A DNA stretch of 64,000 nt from Bacillus tianshenii (GTDB taxonomy: Bacteria > Bacillota > Bacilli > Bacillales > Bacillaceae_N). Shown here in pieces: positions 30,948-39,989 of the stretch. The DNA is taken from positions 1,864,115 to 1,928,114 of the forward strand of contig CP129018.1 in NCBI GenBank assembly GCA_020524525.2. The letters run 5' to 3'. A program made the translations under genes and the position numbers. Under the pieces are notes generated by a model, which was not told the origin of the DNA, searched no databases, and saw only the letters and a list, made by a program, of their open reading frames with translations. How positions within the stretch are numbered: position 1 is the first letter of the stretch; every line of letters begins with the position of its first letter.

Positions 30948-31607
30948 TTATTGATATTTTGTTTTTCGCAGTGCTAATTGACGTTCAAATGTAAACCGAA
31001 CAATGGTACGACGGTCGATATCTGCTAATTTCAAGAACTCAATGCTTGCCCTATCCTTATGATCATCTCTACCAGGCGAAATCCGGACTACATGACCGAG
31101 TACATCAAGCTTATAGTTTGGGTTATTTTCTAATGGAAGCTCAAACTTTAAGCGAACGTCCATATCCTCCTTCAATGGATGTTTGAAAGGAAGTGCAACA
31201 GCGATACCGCCGCCACTAATATTAGTGGTATAAGCTTTGAATGGCTCAAACTCCTCTTCTTCGTTTTCCGATTGAACTATCATATCAAGCATTGCCTCTA
31301 CCCTTACAAAATTACGACGCTGAATTCGAATAATATCATCTTCTTTAGGCTTACGTATTACAAACATCGGCATAATCCCTGTAATGGCGGTCGTAATTTC
31401 TGAAATAAATTGATAAACACCTGTAGAAGGTACTGTATATGTTACTTGAACCTTTGTCCCTTTACCTAAATAAGCACTTCGATTTGTTCGTATGTTGACA
31501 GGCTCTTGGATAAATATATTTTCATCATCTATCTCAATCACCTTTGAACTTAGGGTATCTTCATGTAATGAACTCATAATCTCAAGCGTATCGCCCACGT
31601 CAAACAT
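30948..31607 (-). CDS. ypfA: PilZ-domain cyclic-di-GMP receptor of YcgR type
   Basis: Cytoplasmic c-di-GMP effector; the B. subtilis orthologue (also DgrA or MotI) brakes the flagellar motor. The 219 residues have an N-terminal YcgR-like domain (about 1-95) and a PilZ domain. The ligand motifs are visible: RRNFVR near residue 95 (RxxxR) and NISGGGIAVALP near 131 (a D/NxSxGG box), so binding should be intact. The start is ATG 31607 after GGGAGAGG. It shares the chromosome neighbourhood with cheR but no operon. Confidence 0.9.
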   Translation of the reverse strand: MFDVGDTLEIMSSLHEDTLSSKVIEIDDENIFIQEPVNIRTNRSAYLGKGTKVQVTYTVPSTGVYQFISEITTAITGIMPMFVIRKPKEDDIIRIQRRNFVRVEAMLDMIVQSENEEEEFEPFKAYTTNISGGGIAVALPFKHPLKEDMDVRLKFELPLENNPNYKLDVLGHVVRISPGRDDHKDRASIEFLKLADIDRRTIVRFTFERQLALRKTKYQ

Positions 31608-31828
31608 GTTTTCCTCTCCCCTTCCCCACTTTATGAACCTTTATAGTTTGGTTGACATAAAGTTCATGGCTTCTTTTCAAAAACCATATGTTAGGAATGT
31701 TCTATTATCTTTGTTTGTTTAAAATTCGTTAAAATTCCTCTCTATTTTTACAATAGAAGGAACGTTTGTCAACCTTTTTTCCTATACTTAGTACCCTTAT
31801 TGTTTAATTTTTAACCGTGATTTTCAGC

Positions 31829-33182
31829 CTATTTTTTTGTAAGTGCATCATAGATTGGTTCAGCGTTCTGGAGCTTGTCAACTTTCTCTTCATCGCCTGT
31901 TTCTGCATTAATAAAGATACGATAAGTTGATTCTCCGATTGTACCTAGAAACTCATGACAGAGAACCTCTTCCCCTTAGATCATTTATAATTAATGCAAG
32001 GTGTGCGTCTTGAATTTTGACCTCTGGATTCACTTTCTGGCGTGCTTGCTGAGCAGGTATCATTGGTTTTGGAAGTGTCCGACTATGATGGGACATTAAA
32101 TAATCTTTTGCAGAAAACCCAACGATTTGCCCGTTATCAAGAGCCGTTTTAACACGGATCGAATCTGGATAAATACGTATACCGTTTTCTTTTCCGATAA
32201 ACGTGAATACCCCTGTATTATCAAATTGAGTCGATTCTGTTAACTCTAAGTTTTTAAACCCGTGCTTCTTTAAATAGTCTTTTGCTTTTTCAGCAGCTTG
32301 ATTTAGACTGATTTTCGATTCATCTATCGTTCGTTGGTTAATTGCCCAAATCGGGTAGCCGCCTTTTTTCGTCATATCTAAATACACTTGATTATCCCCG
32401 TCAGCTACGTACAAGCTGTAGAACTGATAATTCGCTCCTTTGCCGCTCTCTGTAACCTCAATTGGAGTATTTTTCTTAAGTGATAAAAAGTTTTTCGCTT
32501 TTGCTTTTGCTTCTTCTTTTGTAATGTCTTTCCCCTCTAAATAACGAAATTCATCTTCCTTCTTATTCGTCGACTGTGTAAACGTCGGACCAAAATCACT
32601 TTCGGAATACCCCTCAACATTCTTTTCAACAGTTTTGAACCCATCAATGATCGTGTTATCTGCTTGCTCTTTGCCAGAGGCTAACGCAAGCTCAACATCC
32701 ATCCAGCGCAAGTTATTTTTCATTGAAAGAGCTTGTACTTTACGTAATTCTTGCTGGATATCAGAAGCACTTTTATAAAGAGATTGCAATGTTTGGTATT
32801 CATCTTGTGAAAGTGGCTTCTTTTCCAAATCTCGGACTGCTGTACGATAACTAAAGTCGCCGATATCTGAAAGGAACTCCTCTGTTTTATTAAAAGGAAG
32901 TAAAGATAGTGGTAATTGTCCAACATCAGAATGCGCTTCAGATGTAATCCGCCATACTTCTGCTAATGCAGGCGATAATTGCGCCCGAGAGTTCATCGCA
33001 AGTACAGTACCAATCTTGTCTTGTAGTAGGTCCATTTGATAAGTCAGCTCATGAAAAGCACGTTGATAGTTATTTTCTGCATGAATAAGCACTGCATTTT
33101 TCTCTTGATTTTCTTGATAACCCCAAACACCTGTCCCAACAAGTGCTACGGCTAAAACTCCAATTATTATCGTTCGTATCAA
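31829..33182 (-). pseudogene. ypeB: ypeB, germination protein, disrupted by a one-base frameshift near the 3' end
   Basis: YpeB is a forespore membrane protein needed for stable assembly of the cortex-lytic enzyme SleB. The intact frame from TTG 33182 encodes an N-terminal membrane anchor (residues 5-20) and most of the PepSY-type C-terminal region, but ends at 31953 after 409 residues with an unrelated LRGRGSLS. In the next frame the sequence continues GEEVLCHEFLGTIGEST and ends PIYDALTKK at TAG 31829. Removing one base in CTAAGGGG near 31975-31980 restores a 450-residue protein, the usual length. About 45 C-terminal residues are lost. Either a real mutation or a sequencing error. Confidence 0.9.
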
Positions 33183-33196
33183 TGTAAGTCACCCCT

Positions 33197-34009
33197 CTAC
33201 TTCGTAAAGATGTGTTTGCCAATTTGTTTGATTTGTGGGCGTGTCCAAATCCAACCAGATGTTGCAGTATTCGGGTTAAAGTAATAAAGGGCATTCCCTG
33301 TTGGATCCCAGCCATTTATTGCATCAATAACTGCCTTCTTCGAAACTTCATCAGGTGTCAACCAAATTTGCCCGTCACTTACAGCTGTAAATGCACGAGG
33401 CTCAAAGATAACTCCTGAAACGGTGTTTGGAAAGGATGGACTATTTACCCGATTTAAGATAACTGCCGCTACCGCAACTTGGCCTACATAAGACTCCCCA
33501 CGAGCTTCGCCATGAACAGCATTTGCCATTAATTGAATATCATTTTGTGAGTAACCGCTTGGTACATTAACTGCTGTTGGTTGTGAGGGTGGTGTTGAAG
33601 AGGCAGCTTGCTTTTGTTCAACTTGCTGCTCTTTTGGCACGCCGCCATAATAAGTGAAGTCTTTCCCTTGTCGAATTTGCTTTTTGACAAAGCTCGGGTC
33701 ATATTTTGAGACTGAAACAAGCTTTTGTTTCACAGTGGTGCCTGCTAACCCATCAACTTCAAGACCAAATTTCTCTTGAAAGTTTCGAAGCGCCCAGTAT
33801 GTACCCCAGCCAAAGACCCCATCAATTTTACCTTTGTAATAGCCAATGTATTGAAGGCGAGCCTGCAATTCAATGACATCATCCCCAGTAGCCCCACGCT
33901 GAATTACTTGTGAGGAAAAGGCTTCTGCATTGTCTTGTTCAAATGGATAAACCATCATTACTACTAAAACGCTAATGAGTAAACCTGCCAGAATCCATCG
34001 TAACTTCAT
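33197..34009 (-). CDS. sleB: Spore cortex-lytic enzyme
   Basis: Lytic transglycosylase that degrades muramic-delta-lactam cortex during germination. The 270 residues start with a signal/anchor helix (about 5-22). A peptidoglycan-binding repeat follows (GATGDDVIELQARLQYIGYY near residue 39-58), then a low-complexity Gln/Ser/Pro linker near 135-150. The SleB hydrolase domain has NAVHGEARGE near 167, with the conserved catalytic Glu, and ALYYFNPNTATSGWIW near 240. Fifteen bases before ypeB; the two products depend on each other, so the ypeB frameshift matters for this gene too. Confidence 0.96.
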   Translation of the reverse strand: MKLRWILAGLLISVLVVMMVYPFEQDNAEAFSSQVIQRGATGDDVIELQARLQYIGYYKGKIDGVFGWGTYWALRNFQEKFGLEVDGLAGTTVKQKLVSVSKYDPSFVKKQIRQGKDFTYYGGVPKEQQVEQKQAASSTPPSQPTAVNVPSGYSQNDIQLMANAVHGEARGESYVGQVAVAAVILNRVNSPSFPNTVSGVIFEPRAFTAVSDGQIWLTPDEVSKKAVIDAINGWDPTGNALYYFNPNTATSGWIWTRPQIKQIGKHIFTK

Positions 34010-34126
34010 CGTCTGTTCCTCCTTCTACGCTGCATTCATACCGATATTTTCTGTAAGGTCATCTTTTTTATACTGAAACAGGAAATAATTTCGAAAAGCA
34101 CTTTCACGAATAACATCTTTAAATAT

Positions 34127-34160
34127 AAAAAAGCTGCCCCAATAATTAGTGGGACAGCTT
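34127..34160 (-). terminator. Intrinsic terminator of prsW
   Basis: Minus-strand stem AAGCTGTCCCA / TGGGGCAGCTT (one wobble) followed by TTTTATA. It overlaps the region just after the prsW stop. Confidence 0.85.
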
Positions 34161-34165
34161 ACCTG

Positions 34166-34864
34166 TTAAGCTTTGAGGTTTTCATTTTGCGAAGAAAGTG
34201 AAGAAGTATACTCAGCTTCATCCATGCGGTTGGCAATTTTCACTTTACGAAGCGCTAACATCCAAAGTAAAATCATAAACGGCACAATTGCATAAATCCA
34301 ATACTTTTCAATCTTAATCAGAATGTAATCATATGTGCCGTGTAACAGCACTGGAATGAAAAGAGAAAGAAGAAGCCATAATCGTTTATGTGCTTTTTCT
34401 TTAAATTTTCCAATTCCAAGATAGTACCCCATCACAACTCCGTAAAGGGCGTGACTTGAAACAGGCAAAAGCGCTCTTCCAAATGCTAAAGAGATACCAT
34501 TTGATAAGAGATAAAGGATATTTTCAGCTGTAGCGAACCCAAGTGAAACGGCAACACCATAGACAATCCCATCATAACGCTCATCAAATTGGGTATGCAA
34601 ATAAGCGGTATAAAACAAAATAAACCACTTGAAAAACTCTTCTAGTAAACCTGATAGTAAAAAAGCATTTGCCCAAGGCCATTGGAGCACATTTTCTTCT
34701 GCAAATGCATACTGAATGAACATAATTGGAAACACAAGAAGAGCTCCGAAAAGAAACGTTCTAAAAACCATCATAATTGGTTCAGCATCATACTTGTCAC
34801 GTAAGTAAAAATATGAAAGAAGCGCGACCCCTGGCGCGAGGCCCGCTGAAATAATCGCTAACAT
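34166..34864 (-). CDS. prsW: Site-1 intramembrane protease PrsW
   Basis: Integral membrane glutamic-type protease that in B. subtilis starts degradation of the anti-sigma factor RsiW and releases SigW. The ~232-residue product has about seven membrane helices. The conserved motifs LLEEFFKWF near residue 75 (EExxxK), [13 protein letters not shown] near 139 and LHGTYDY near 178 are present. ATG 34864 (MLAIISAG) has GGGGTATGAG upstream; the frame opens at 34924. It is divergent from ansA. No sigW-rsiW pair lies in this window. Confidence 0.93.
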   Translation of the reverse strand: MLAIISAGLAPGVALLSYFYLRDKYDAEPIMMVFRTFLFGALLVFPIMFIQYAFAEENVLQWPWANAFLLSGLLEEFFKWFILFYTAYLHTQFDERYDGIVYGVAVSLGFATAENILYLLSNGISLAFGRALLPVSSHALYGVVMGYYLGIGKFKEKAHKRLWLLLSLFIPVLLHGTYDYILIKIEKYWIYAIVPFMILLWMLALRKVKIANRMDEAEYTSSLSSQNENLKA

Positions 34865-35017
34865 CTCATACCCCTCTTCTACTAAGGAACACGATGATTG
34901 TGATAAAATAGTTACAGCATACACAAGCCCATCAAGGGTTCATATGTTTACTATTTATTTAATCGTAACATGACTTGGATAAGAAAGAAATGTAAAAAAA
35001 GCAACGAGGTGAGAAAC

Positions 35018-35989
35018 ATGAGGAAAATATTAATTCTACATACAGGTGGTACAATCGCCATGAGTGAGGACGAATCTACAGGTTCAGTTGGTGTTACAAG
35101 TGAGCATCCATTGCACCATACATTGCCCTCTATCTCTTCATTAGCAGAAATTACAAATGTAGAGCTGTTCAAACTACCTTCTCCACATATGACGCCTGCA
35201 AATATGTTAAAGATGGCCAAGTACATCGAACAGCAAGTGAGTGAAAAAAAGTTTGAAGGTGTTGTTGTAACTCATGGTACAGATACACTTGAGGAAACCG
35301 CTTATTTCCTGGACTTGTGTCTTAATGTTGATGTACCAGTGGTAGTTACAGGAGCCATGCGTTCAAGTAATGAAATTGGAGCTGACGGACCTTACAACTT
35401 AATTTCCTCTGTGAAAGTCGCAGCAAGTGACACCGCAACAGACAAAGGTGTTCTCGTTGTTTTAAATGATGAAATTCATACTGCTAAGAATGTTACAAAA
35501 ACACATACAAGTAATGTTGCCACCTTCCAAAGTCCCCAGTATGGTCCGATTGGCATTGTCACAAAGCGAGGAATTTCATTTCACCATATGCCCATTCATC
35601 GGGATAGATACCCCGTTACTGATATTACAAAAAAGGTTGTGCTCTTAAAGGCTTATGCAGGGATGGATGATACACTATTAAACATGCTTGTCTACCAGCA
35701 AGTTGATGGTGTCGTTATTGAAGCGCTCGGTCAAGGAAACTTGCCGCCTGCCACACTTTCAGCACTTCAAACTTTAATTAACAAAAATATTCCTGTAGTT
35801 CTTGTATCCAGATGTTTTAATGGCATTGTTCAAGATATCTATGGGTATGAAGGTGGAGGAAGACACCTGAAAGAAATGGGCGTTATTTTCTCAAACGGAT
35901 TAAGTGGACAAAAAGCAAGATTGAAGTTAATGGTGACACTTGAAATAACAAATGACCCTGTTCAGCTTCAGCAAATGTTTTGGAAATAA
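35018..35989 (+). CDS. ansA: Type I L-asparaginase
   Basis: Cytoplasmic hydrolysis of asparagine to aspartate and ammonia. The 323 residues carry the first catalytic Thr in LHTGGTIAMSED near residue 11 and the second in VVTHGTDTLEET near 83. No signal peptide, so type I. The start is ATG 35018 behind GAGGTGAG. On the plus strand, against its neighbours; there is no aspartase (ansB) or AnsR regulator next to it as in B. subtilis, so it appears to be monocistronic. It ends at a strong bidirectional terminator. Confidence 0.95.
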   Translation: MRKILILHTGGTIAMSEDESTGSVGVTSEHPLHHTLPSISSLAEITNVELFKLPSPHMTPANMLKMAKYIEQQVSEKKFEGVVVTHGTDTLEETAYFLDLCLNVDVPVVVTGAMRSSNEIGADGPYNLISSVKVAASDTATDKGVLVVLNDEIHTAKNVTKTHTSNVATFQSPQYGPIGIVTKRGISFHHMPIHRDRYPVTDITKKVVLLKAYAGMDDTLLNMLVYQQVDGVVIEALGQGNLPPATLSALQTLINKNIPVVLVSRCFNGIVQDIYGYEGGGRHLKEMGVIFSNGLSGQKARLKLMVTLEITNDPVQLQQMFWK

Positions 35990-36030
35990 GACAAATTGAG
36001 CGGCTTTTCCATATGCTGCTAGCGCTAAAT

Positions 36031-36068
36031 TTTAAAGGCTACCGAAATGTTTTTCGGTAGCCTTTAAA
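36031..36068. terminator. Bidirectional terminator between ansA and bdr
   Basis: Perfect 17-bp stem TTTAAAGGCTACCGAAA with a four-base loop. The stem ends supply A/T runs for both converging genes. Confidence 0.9.
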
Positions 36069-36087
36069 GCTTTCAACCTTAGCAAGC

Positions 36088-37071
36088 TTATTTTCTTTTC
36101 TGCAATTCCTCAGCAATTAATTGACCATGGAACCGGCCATTTTCAATGAAAATTTCATTTGCGTTATTACCAGCTGCAATGACACCCGCAATAAATGCCC
36201 CTTCAACATTTGTTTCCATTGTTTCTGGGTTATAGAGCGGACGCCCCGTTTCTGCATCAATGTTAATCTTCATCTTCTGTAAAAATGAATGATCAGGCTT
36301 ATACCCTGTCATCGCAAACACGAAATCAGCTTTCGCACGCTTTTCTTCTCCATTCACAACAAACAGGACTTCATTGTCTGTAATCTCTTTAATAATTGCG
36401 TTAAAGTGCATATCAACTTGTCCATGACGAACAAGTGCTTCAAATTCAGGCAAAATCCATGGCTTCACGCTTGCAGAATAAGTGCTTCCTCGATAAAGCG
36501 CTGTTATACTTCTCGCTCCTGCTTTATTTAATTCGAGGGCAGCATCCACGGCAGAATTTTTTCCGCCAATTACGACAATATCTTTATCAAAATAAGGATG
36601 TGCTTCTTTAAAATAATGAAGCACATGCGGCTTCTCTTCCCCTGGCACACCCATCATATTAGGGTTATCATAATAACCAGTAGCAATGACAACCGAATCA
36701 GCCTCATACGTCACATGTTCATCATGACTTTTTGTTGTATAAACGGTAAATACACCGCTTGCTTGCTTTTCAATTTTATTCACACGTTCAAATGCATGAA
36801 CACGTAGATCTTTTCGGTTTACAACCTCACGATAATAACTTAACGCTTGGTTACGTGTCGGTTTTCGCTGTTCATTTACAAACGGTACATCACCAATCTC
36901 TAACTTATCTGCTGAACTAAAGAATGTTTGATGTGTAGGATAATTATAAATTGCATTAACAATATTGCCTTTTTCAATAACTAATGGGTGAAACCCTGCA
37001 TTTTCAAGCGCAATGGCTGCTGCAAGCCCACATGGCCCGCCCCCAACAATAATGACCTCTTCTCTTTTCAA
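36088..37071 (-). CDS. bdr: Bacillithiol disulfide reductase (YpdA/Bdr)
   Basis: NADPH-dependent FAD reductase that recycles bacillithiol disulfide. The 327 residues have the N-terminal FAD motif IIVGGGPCGLAAAIAL near residue 7 and the NADPH motif VVIGGKNSAVDAAL near 167. The Cys in GGGPCG (residue 14) is the conserved YpdA cysteine. A C-terminal GAFIAGVIAAGNNANEIF completes the fold. The start is TTG 37071 after GGAGGGG. Upstream of it, toward gudB, the layout equals that of B. subtilis. Confidence 0.93.
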   Translation of the reverse strand: MKREEVIIVGGGPCGLAAAIALENAGFHPLVIEKGNIVNAIYNYPTHQTFFSSADKLEIGDVPFVNEQRKPTRNQALSYYREVVNRKDLRVHAFERVNKIEKQASGVFTVYTTKSHDEHVTYEADSVVIATGYYDNPNMMGVPGEEKPHVLHYFKEAHPYFDKDIVVIGGKNSAVDAALELNKAGARSITALYRGSTYSASVKPWILPEFEALVRHGQVDMHFNAIIKEITDNEVLFVVNGEEKRAKADFVFAMTGYKPDHSFLQKMKINIDAETGRPLYNPETMETNVEGAFIAGVIAAGNNANEIFIENGRFHGQLIAEELQKRK

Positions 37072-37296
37072 TTTCTGCCCCTCCTACAGATATAGTACGG
37101 TGTAAAACAACATGATGTAGCTTATCTATCAACTGTGAACAATTGAACATAACAATAACCATTAAGTATTACCTTCCAACTACTAGAACAAAAATGAAGA
37201 ATCAAAAATACCCCTCAGCATACTTTCTTTCATTTTATGCTGGCAACTTCAAGCCACATTACATGAATAGTGGAACTCTGTCCTTTTCACAAACAG
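37072..37296. other. Intergenic region between gudB terminator and bdr
   Basis: About 225 AT-rich bases. The bdr promoter is expected here but no clear hexamer pair is seen. Short plus-strand frames in it have no ribosome-binding site and resemble no family. Confidence 0.4.
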
Positions 37297-37332
37297 AAAA
37301 AATCTCCTATCACCAAAATGATAGGAGATTTT
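37297..37332 (-). terminator. Intrinsic terminator of gudB
   Basis: Perfect 14-bp stem AAAATCTCCTATCA / TGATAGGAGATTTT with a six-base loop, followed on the minus strand by TTTTTTCTG, 26 bases after the gudB stop. Confidence 0.92.
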
Positions 37333-37357
37333 CATTAAAAGTGCAAATTGTTTAACC

Positions 37358-38638
37358 TTAAATCCAACCACGGAAGCGAGAAGCTTCTGCCATCTTACGA
37401 ACACCAACCATATAAGCGGCAAGGCGCATATCAACTCTTCTTGTTTGCGAAGTATGATAAATATTATTAAATGCTTTAACCATCACTTTATTCAACTTCT
37501 CTTCTACTTCGTCTTCTGTCCAGTAATAACCTTGATTATTCTGAACCCACTCGAAATATGAAACCGTAACGCCGCCTGCACTTGCTAATACGTCCGGTAC
37601 AAGCAGAATACCGCGTTCTGTTAAAATGCGTGTTGCTTCAAGCGTTGTCGGTCCATTTGCAGCCTCAACAACAACACTTGCTTTAATTTTATCTGCATTT
37701 TCTTCCGTAATTTGATTCTCAATCGCTGCCGGAACGAGAATATCACAGTCAAGCTCAAGCAATTCTTGGTTTGTAATTGTATTTTTGAAAAGGTTTGTGA
37801 CTGTACCAAAGCTGTCGCGACGATCTAACAAATAGTCGATATCAAGACCATTCGGGTCATGCAAGCCACCTTGAGCATCTGAAATCCCAATCACTTTAGC
37901 TCCTGCATCATGAAGGAACTTTGATAAGAAACTTCCTGCGTTACCAAAACCTTGGACAACCACACGTGCACCTTCTAATTTAATGTCCTTCTTTTTAAGC
38001 GCTTCATTTATACAGATCGTAACCCCTTTAGCTGTCGCTGATTCACGGCCATGCGAACCACCTAATACAAGCGGTTTACCTGTAATGAAGCCAGGGTTAT
38101 TGAATTCATCAATACGGCTATATTCATCCATCATCCAAGCCATAATTTGTGAATTTGTAAAAACATCAGGAGCAGGGATATCTTTTGTAGGCCCTACAAT
38201 TTGACTGATTGCACGTACATATCCACGGCTTAGACCTTCTAATTCGCGGAATGACATTTCACGCGGATCACAGACGATTCCGCCTTTTCCTCCACCGTAA
38301 GGCAAATCAACAATGCCTGCTTTTAAGCTCATCCAAATGGAAAGGGCTTTTACTTCTTTTTCAGTTACATTTGGATGGAAACGAACTCCGCCCTTTGTTG
38401 GTCCTACAGCATCGTTATGTTGAGCGCGGTAGCCAGTGAAGATTTTTACAGAGCCGTCGTCCATCCGTACCGGGATACGAACTGTCATTAATCGAACTGG
38501 CTCTTTCAATAGCTCGAATACCTCTGCAGGATAACCGAGCTTATCAAGCGCTTTGTTTACTACGGTTTGCGTGGATTTTAATACATCAAGGCTGTCTTCG
38601 TTGGCATTTTGGTTTCCGTTTGTTTTATCGGCTACCAT
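37358..38638 (-). CDS. gudB: NAD-specific glutamate dehydrogenase, GudB/RocG type
   Basis: Oxidative deamination of glutamate to 2-oxoglutarate, the catabolic route linking nitrogen and carbon metabolism. The 426 residues include GGVRFHP near residue 80, LPYGGGKGGI near 112 (catalytic Lys region), GPTKDIPAPDVFTNSQ near 150 and VVQGFGNAGSFL near 222. ATG 38638 follows TAGGAGG. The VVEAANGPTT segment has no duplicated triplet of residues, so it lacks the 9-bp insertion that inactivates gudB in strain 168 and should encode an active enzyme. A SigA promoter and a cre-like site lie upstream. Confidence 0.96.
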   Translation of the reverse strand: MVADKTNGNQNANEDSLDVLKSTQTVVNKALDKLGYPAEVFELLKEPVRLMTVRIPVRMDDGSVKIFTGYRAQHNDAVGPTKGGVRFHPNVTEKEVKALSIWMSLKAGIVDLPYGGGKGGIVCDPREMSFRELEGLSRGYVRAISQIVGPTKDIPAPDVFTNSQIMAWMMDEYSRIDEFNNPGFITGKPLVLGGSHGRESATAKGVTICINEALKKKDIKLEGARVVVQGFGNAGSFLSKFLHDAGAKVIGISDAQGGLHDPNGLDIDYLLDRRDSFGTVTNLFKNTITNQELLELDCDILVPAAIENQITEENADKIKASVVVEAANGPTTLEATRILTERGILLVPDVLASAGGVTVSYFEWVQNNQGYYWTEDEVEEKLNKVMVKAFNNIYHTSQTRRVDMRLAAYMVGVRKMAEASRFRGWI

Positions 38639-38704
38639 TTCGTTACCTCCTACATATTCACTAAAAGTACTTCTATCCTGTTTCAAAAAAACTGTCTTCT
38701 AGCT

Positions 38705-38733
38705 ATAGTATACAACTTATATATCCAATGCAA
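38705..38733 (-). promoter_or_regulatory. Candidate SigA promoter of gudB
   Basis: TTGCAT (38733-38728), 17-base spacer, TACTAT (38710-38705), 67 bases before the gudB ATG. The gudB leader would be about 60 bases. Confidence 0.62.
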
Positions 38734-38772
38734 GGATATTACCAAAAGAGTTTTTCTTTCAAATAAGTTGCT

Positions 38773-38787
38773 TTGAAAACGATTACA
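38773..38787. promoter_or_regulatory. CcpA cre-type operator upstream of gudB
   Basis: TTGAAAACGATTACA matches the consensus WTGNAANCGNWNNCW at every fixed position. It lies between the ddl stop and the gudB promoter, about 80 bases upstream of the predicted transcription start. Confidence 0.6.
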
Positions 38788-38830
38788 CGCACATCTTATC
38801 ATAACGGTTTAGAAGATGGAATACCTTTTT

Positions 38831-39751
38831 TCATTGTTTTTTCATTGACAAATCAAGCAGACCTTGAATCATATTCTCATAGGAAATTCCGACATGATTT
38901 GCGGCATCTGGAAACAGACTAGTAGGCGTCATACCAGGTAATGTATTCACTTCTAAAATAACCGGTTCTCCACCGTCTTCCGGTACGATAAAGTCTGCAC
39001 GTGAATAGACATCACATCCAAGTGACTGGTGTGCTAATACAGCATTTTTCATTAGCAAGTGTGTTACATCATCCTCAACACGAGCAGGAATAATATGTTC
39101 ACTTCCACCTGCAGCATATTTTGATTCATAGTCATAGTATTTGTTTTTCGGAACGATTTCAATTACAGGAAATGCTTTTTCTTTACCACGCTCACCCATA
39201 ACGGCTATAGTTACTTCTTTCCCATTAATAAATTCTTCAATCATAATTTCCTCATCATGTTGAAAAGCAAGCTCAATACCGCTTTCTAGTTCAGCCTGAG
39301 TATGAGCAATCGTTAACCCAATTGTTGAGCCTTCACGATTCGGTTTCACAACAACCGGAAATTCAAACGGCATGTTGAAGTCTGACTGCTCAAATTCTGC
39401 CTTATGCAACGTTAAATCCCCAGCAACACGGATACCAGCTGAAGCAAATAATTTTTTTGACTTTGCCTTATCCATTGCAAGTGCTGATGCCAGAACGCCA
39501 GAACCTACATACGGAATGCCTGCTACGTCAAGTAATGCTTGAATGCTTCCATCTTCACCAAGACGGCCATGCAAACCGATAAAGACAAGGTCCACATCTA
39601 ACGAAAGAAGTTCTGCGGTTTGACGCGGGTGAAAATCAATTCCAATTACCTCGTGACCTTTCGCTTTCAATGCGTTCATAATTCCTTTTCCACTTGAAAG
39701 TGACACTTCTCTTTCTGCTGATGTACCACCATATAAGACTGCAATTTTCAT
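38831..39751 (-). CDS. ddl: D-alanine--D-alanine ligase
   Basis: ATP-dependent synthesis of the D-Ala-D-Ala dipeptide for peptidoglycan. The 306-residue ATP-grasp protein is of the short DdlB length. Motifs are VLYGGTSAEREVSLSSG near residue 5, GLHGRLGEDGSIQ near 58, VVKPNREGSTIG near 135 and the metal/substrate site ILEVNTLPGMTPTSLFP near 265. In B. subtilis ddl lies beside murF elsewhere, so its position between mecB and gudB is a local rearrangement. The start is ATG 39751 behind AAGGAG. Confidence 0.95.
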   Translation of the reverse strand: MKIAVLYGGTSAEREVSLSSGKGIMNALKAKGHEVIGIDFHPRQTAELLSLDVDLVFIGLHGRLGEDGSIQALLDVAGIPYVGSGVLASALAMDKAKSKKLFASAGIRVAGDLTLHKAEFEQSDFNMPFEFPVVVKPNREGSTIGLTIAHTQAELESGIELAFQHDEEIMIEEFINGKEVTIAVMGERGKEKAFPVIEIVPKNKYYDYESKYAAGGSEHIIPARVEDDVTHLLMKNAVLAHQSLGCDVYSRADFIVPEDGGEPVILEVNTLPGMTPTSLFPDAANHVGISYENMIQGLLDLSMKKQ

Positions 39752-39850
39752 AGCTTATTCGACACTCCTTGGGCTTTTTAATCAGTTTATTCAATTACAT
39801 GTTTGATGTGCTTTTGTTATGTAAAATAACTAATGTTAATCATATCACTT

Positions 39851-39879
39851 CTCATAATTAGAGCCCATATTTTTATCAA
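39851..39879 (-). promoter_or_regulatory. Candidate SigA promoter of ddl
   Basis: TTGATA (39879-39874), 17-base spacer, TATGAG (39856-39851), about 100 bases before the ddl ATG. A TATAAT sequence lies further upstream but lacks a spaced -35. Confidence 0.42.
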
Positions 39880-39954
39880 AACGTGTTTTACGATTATACA
39901 GAATAACATGTTCCTCATATTGTGCAAATGGTTTTTTATCGTTTTATAAAAATG

Positions 39955-39982
39955 AAAAAACGCCCTGTTCGAGAACAGGACG
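39955..39982 (-). terminator. Intrinsic terminator of mecB
   Basis: Minus-strand stem CGTCCTGTT / AACAGGGCG (one wobble), four-base loop, then TTTTTT. Seven bases after the mecB stop. Confidence 0.88.
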
Positions 39983-39989
39983 CAGTCTA

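Noticed and set aside
37358-38638. Cryptic gudB duplication as in B. subtilis 168
   Set aside because: The VVEAANGPTT region has no repeated codon triplet, so the gene is read as active.
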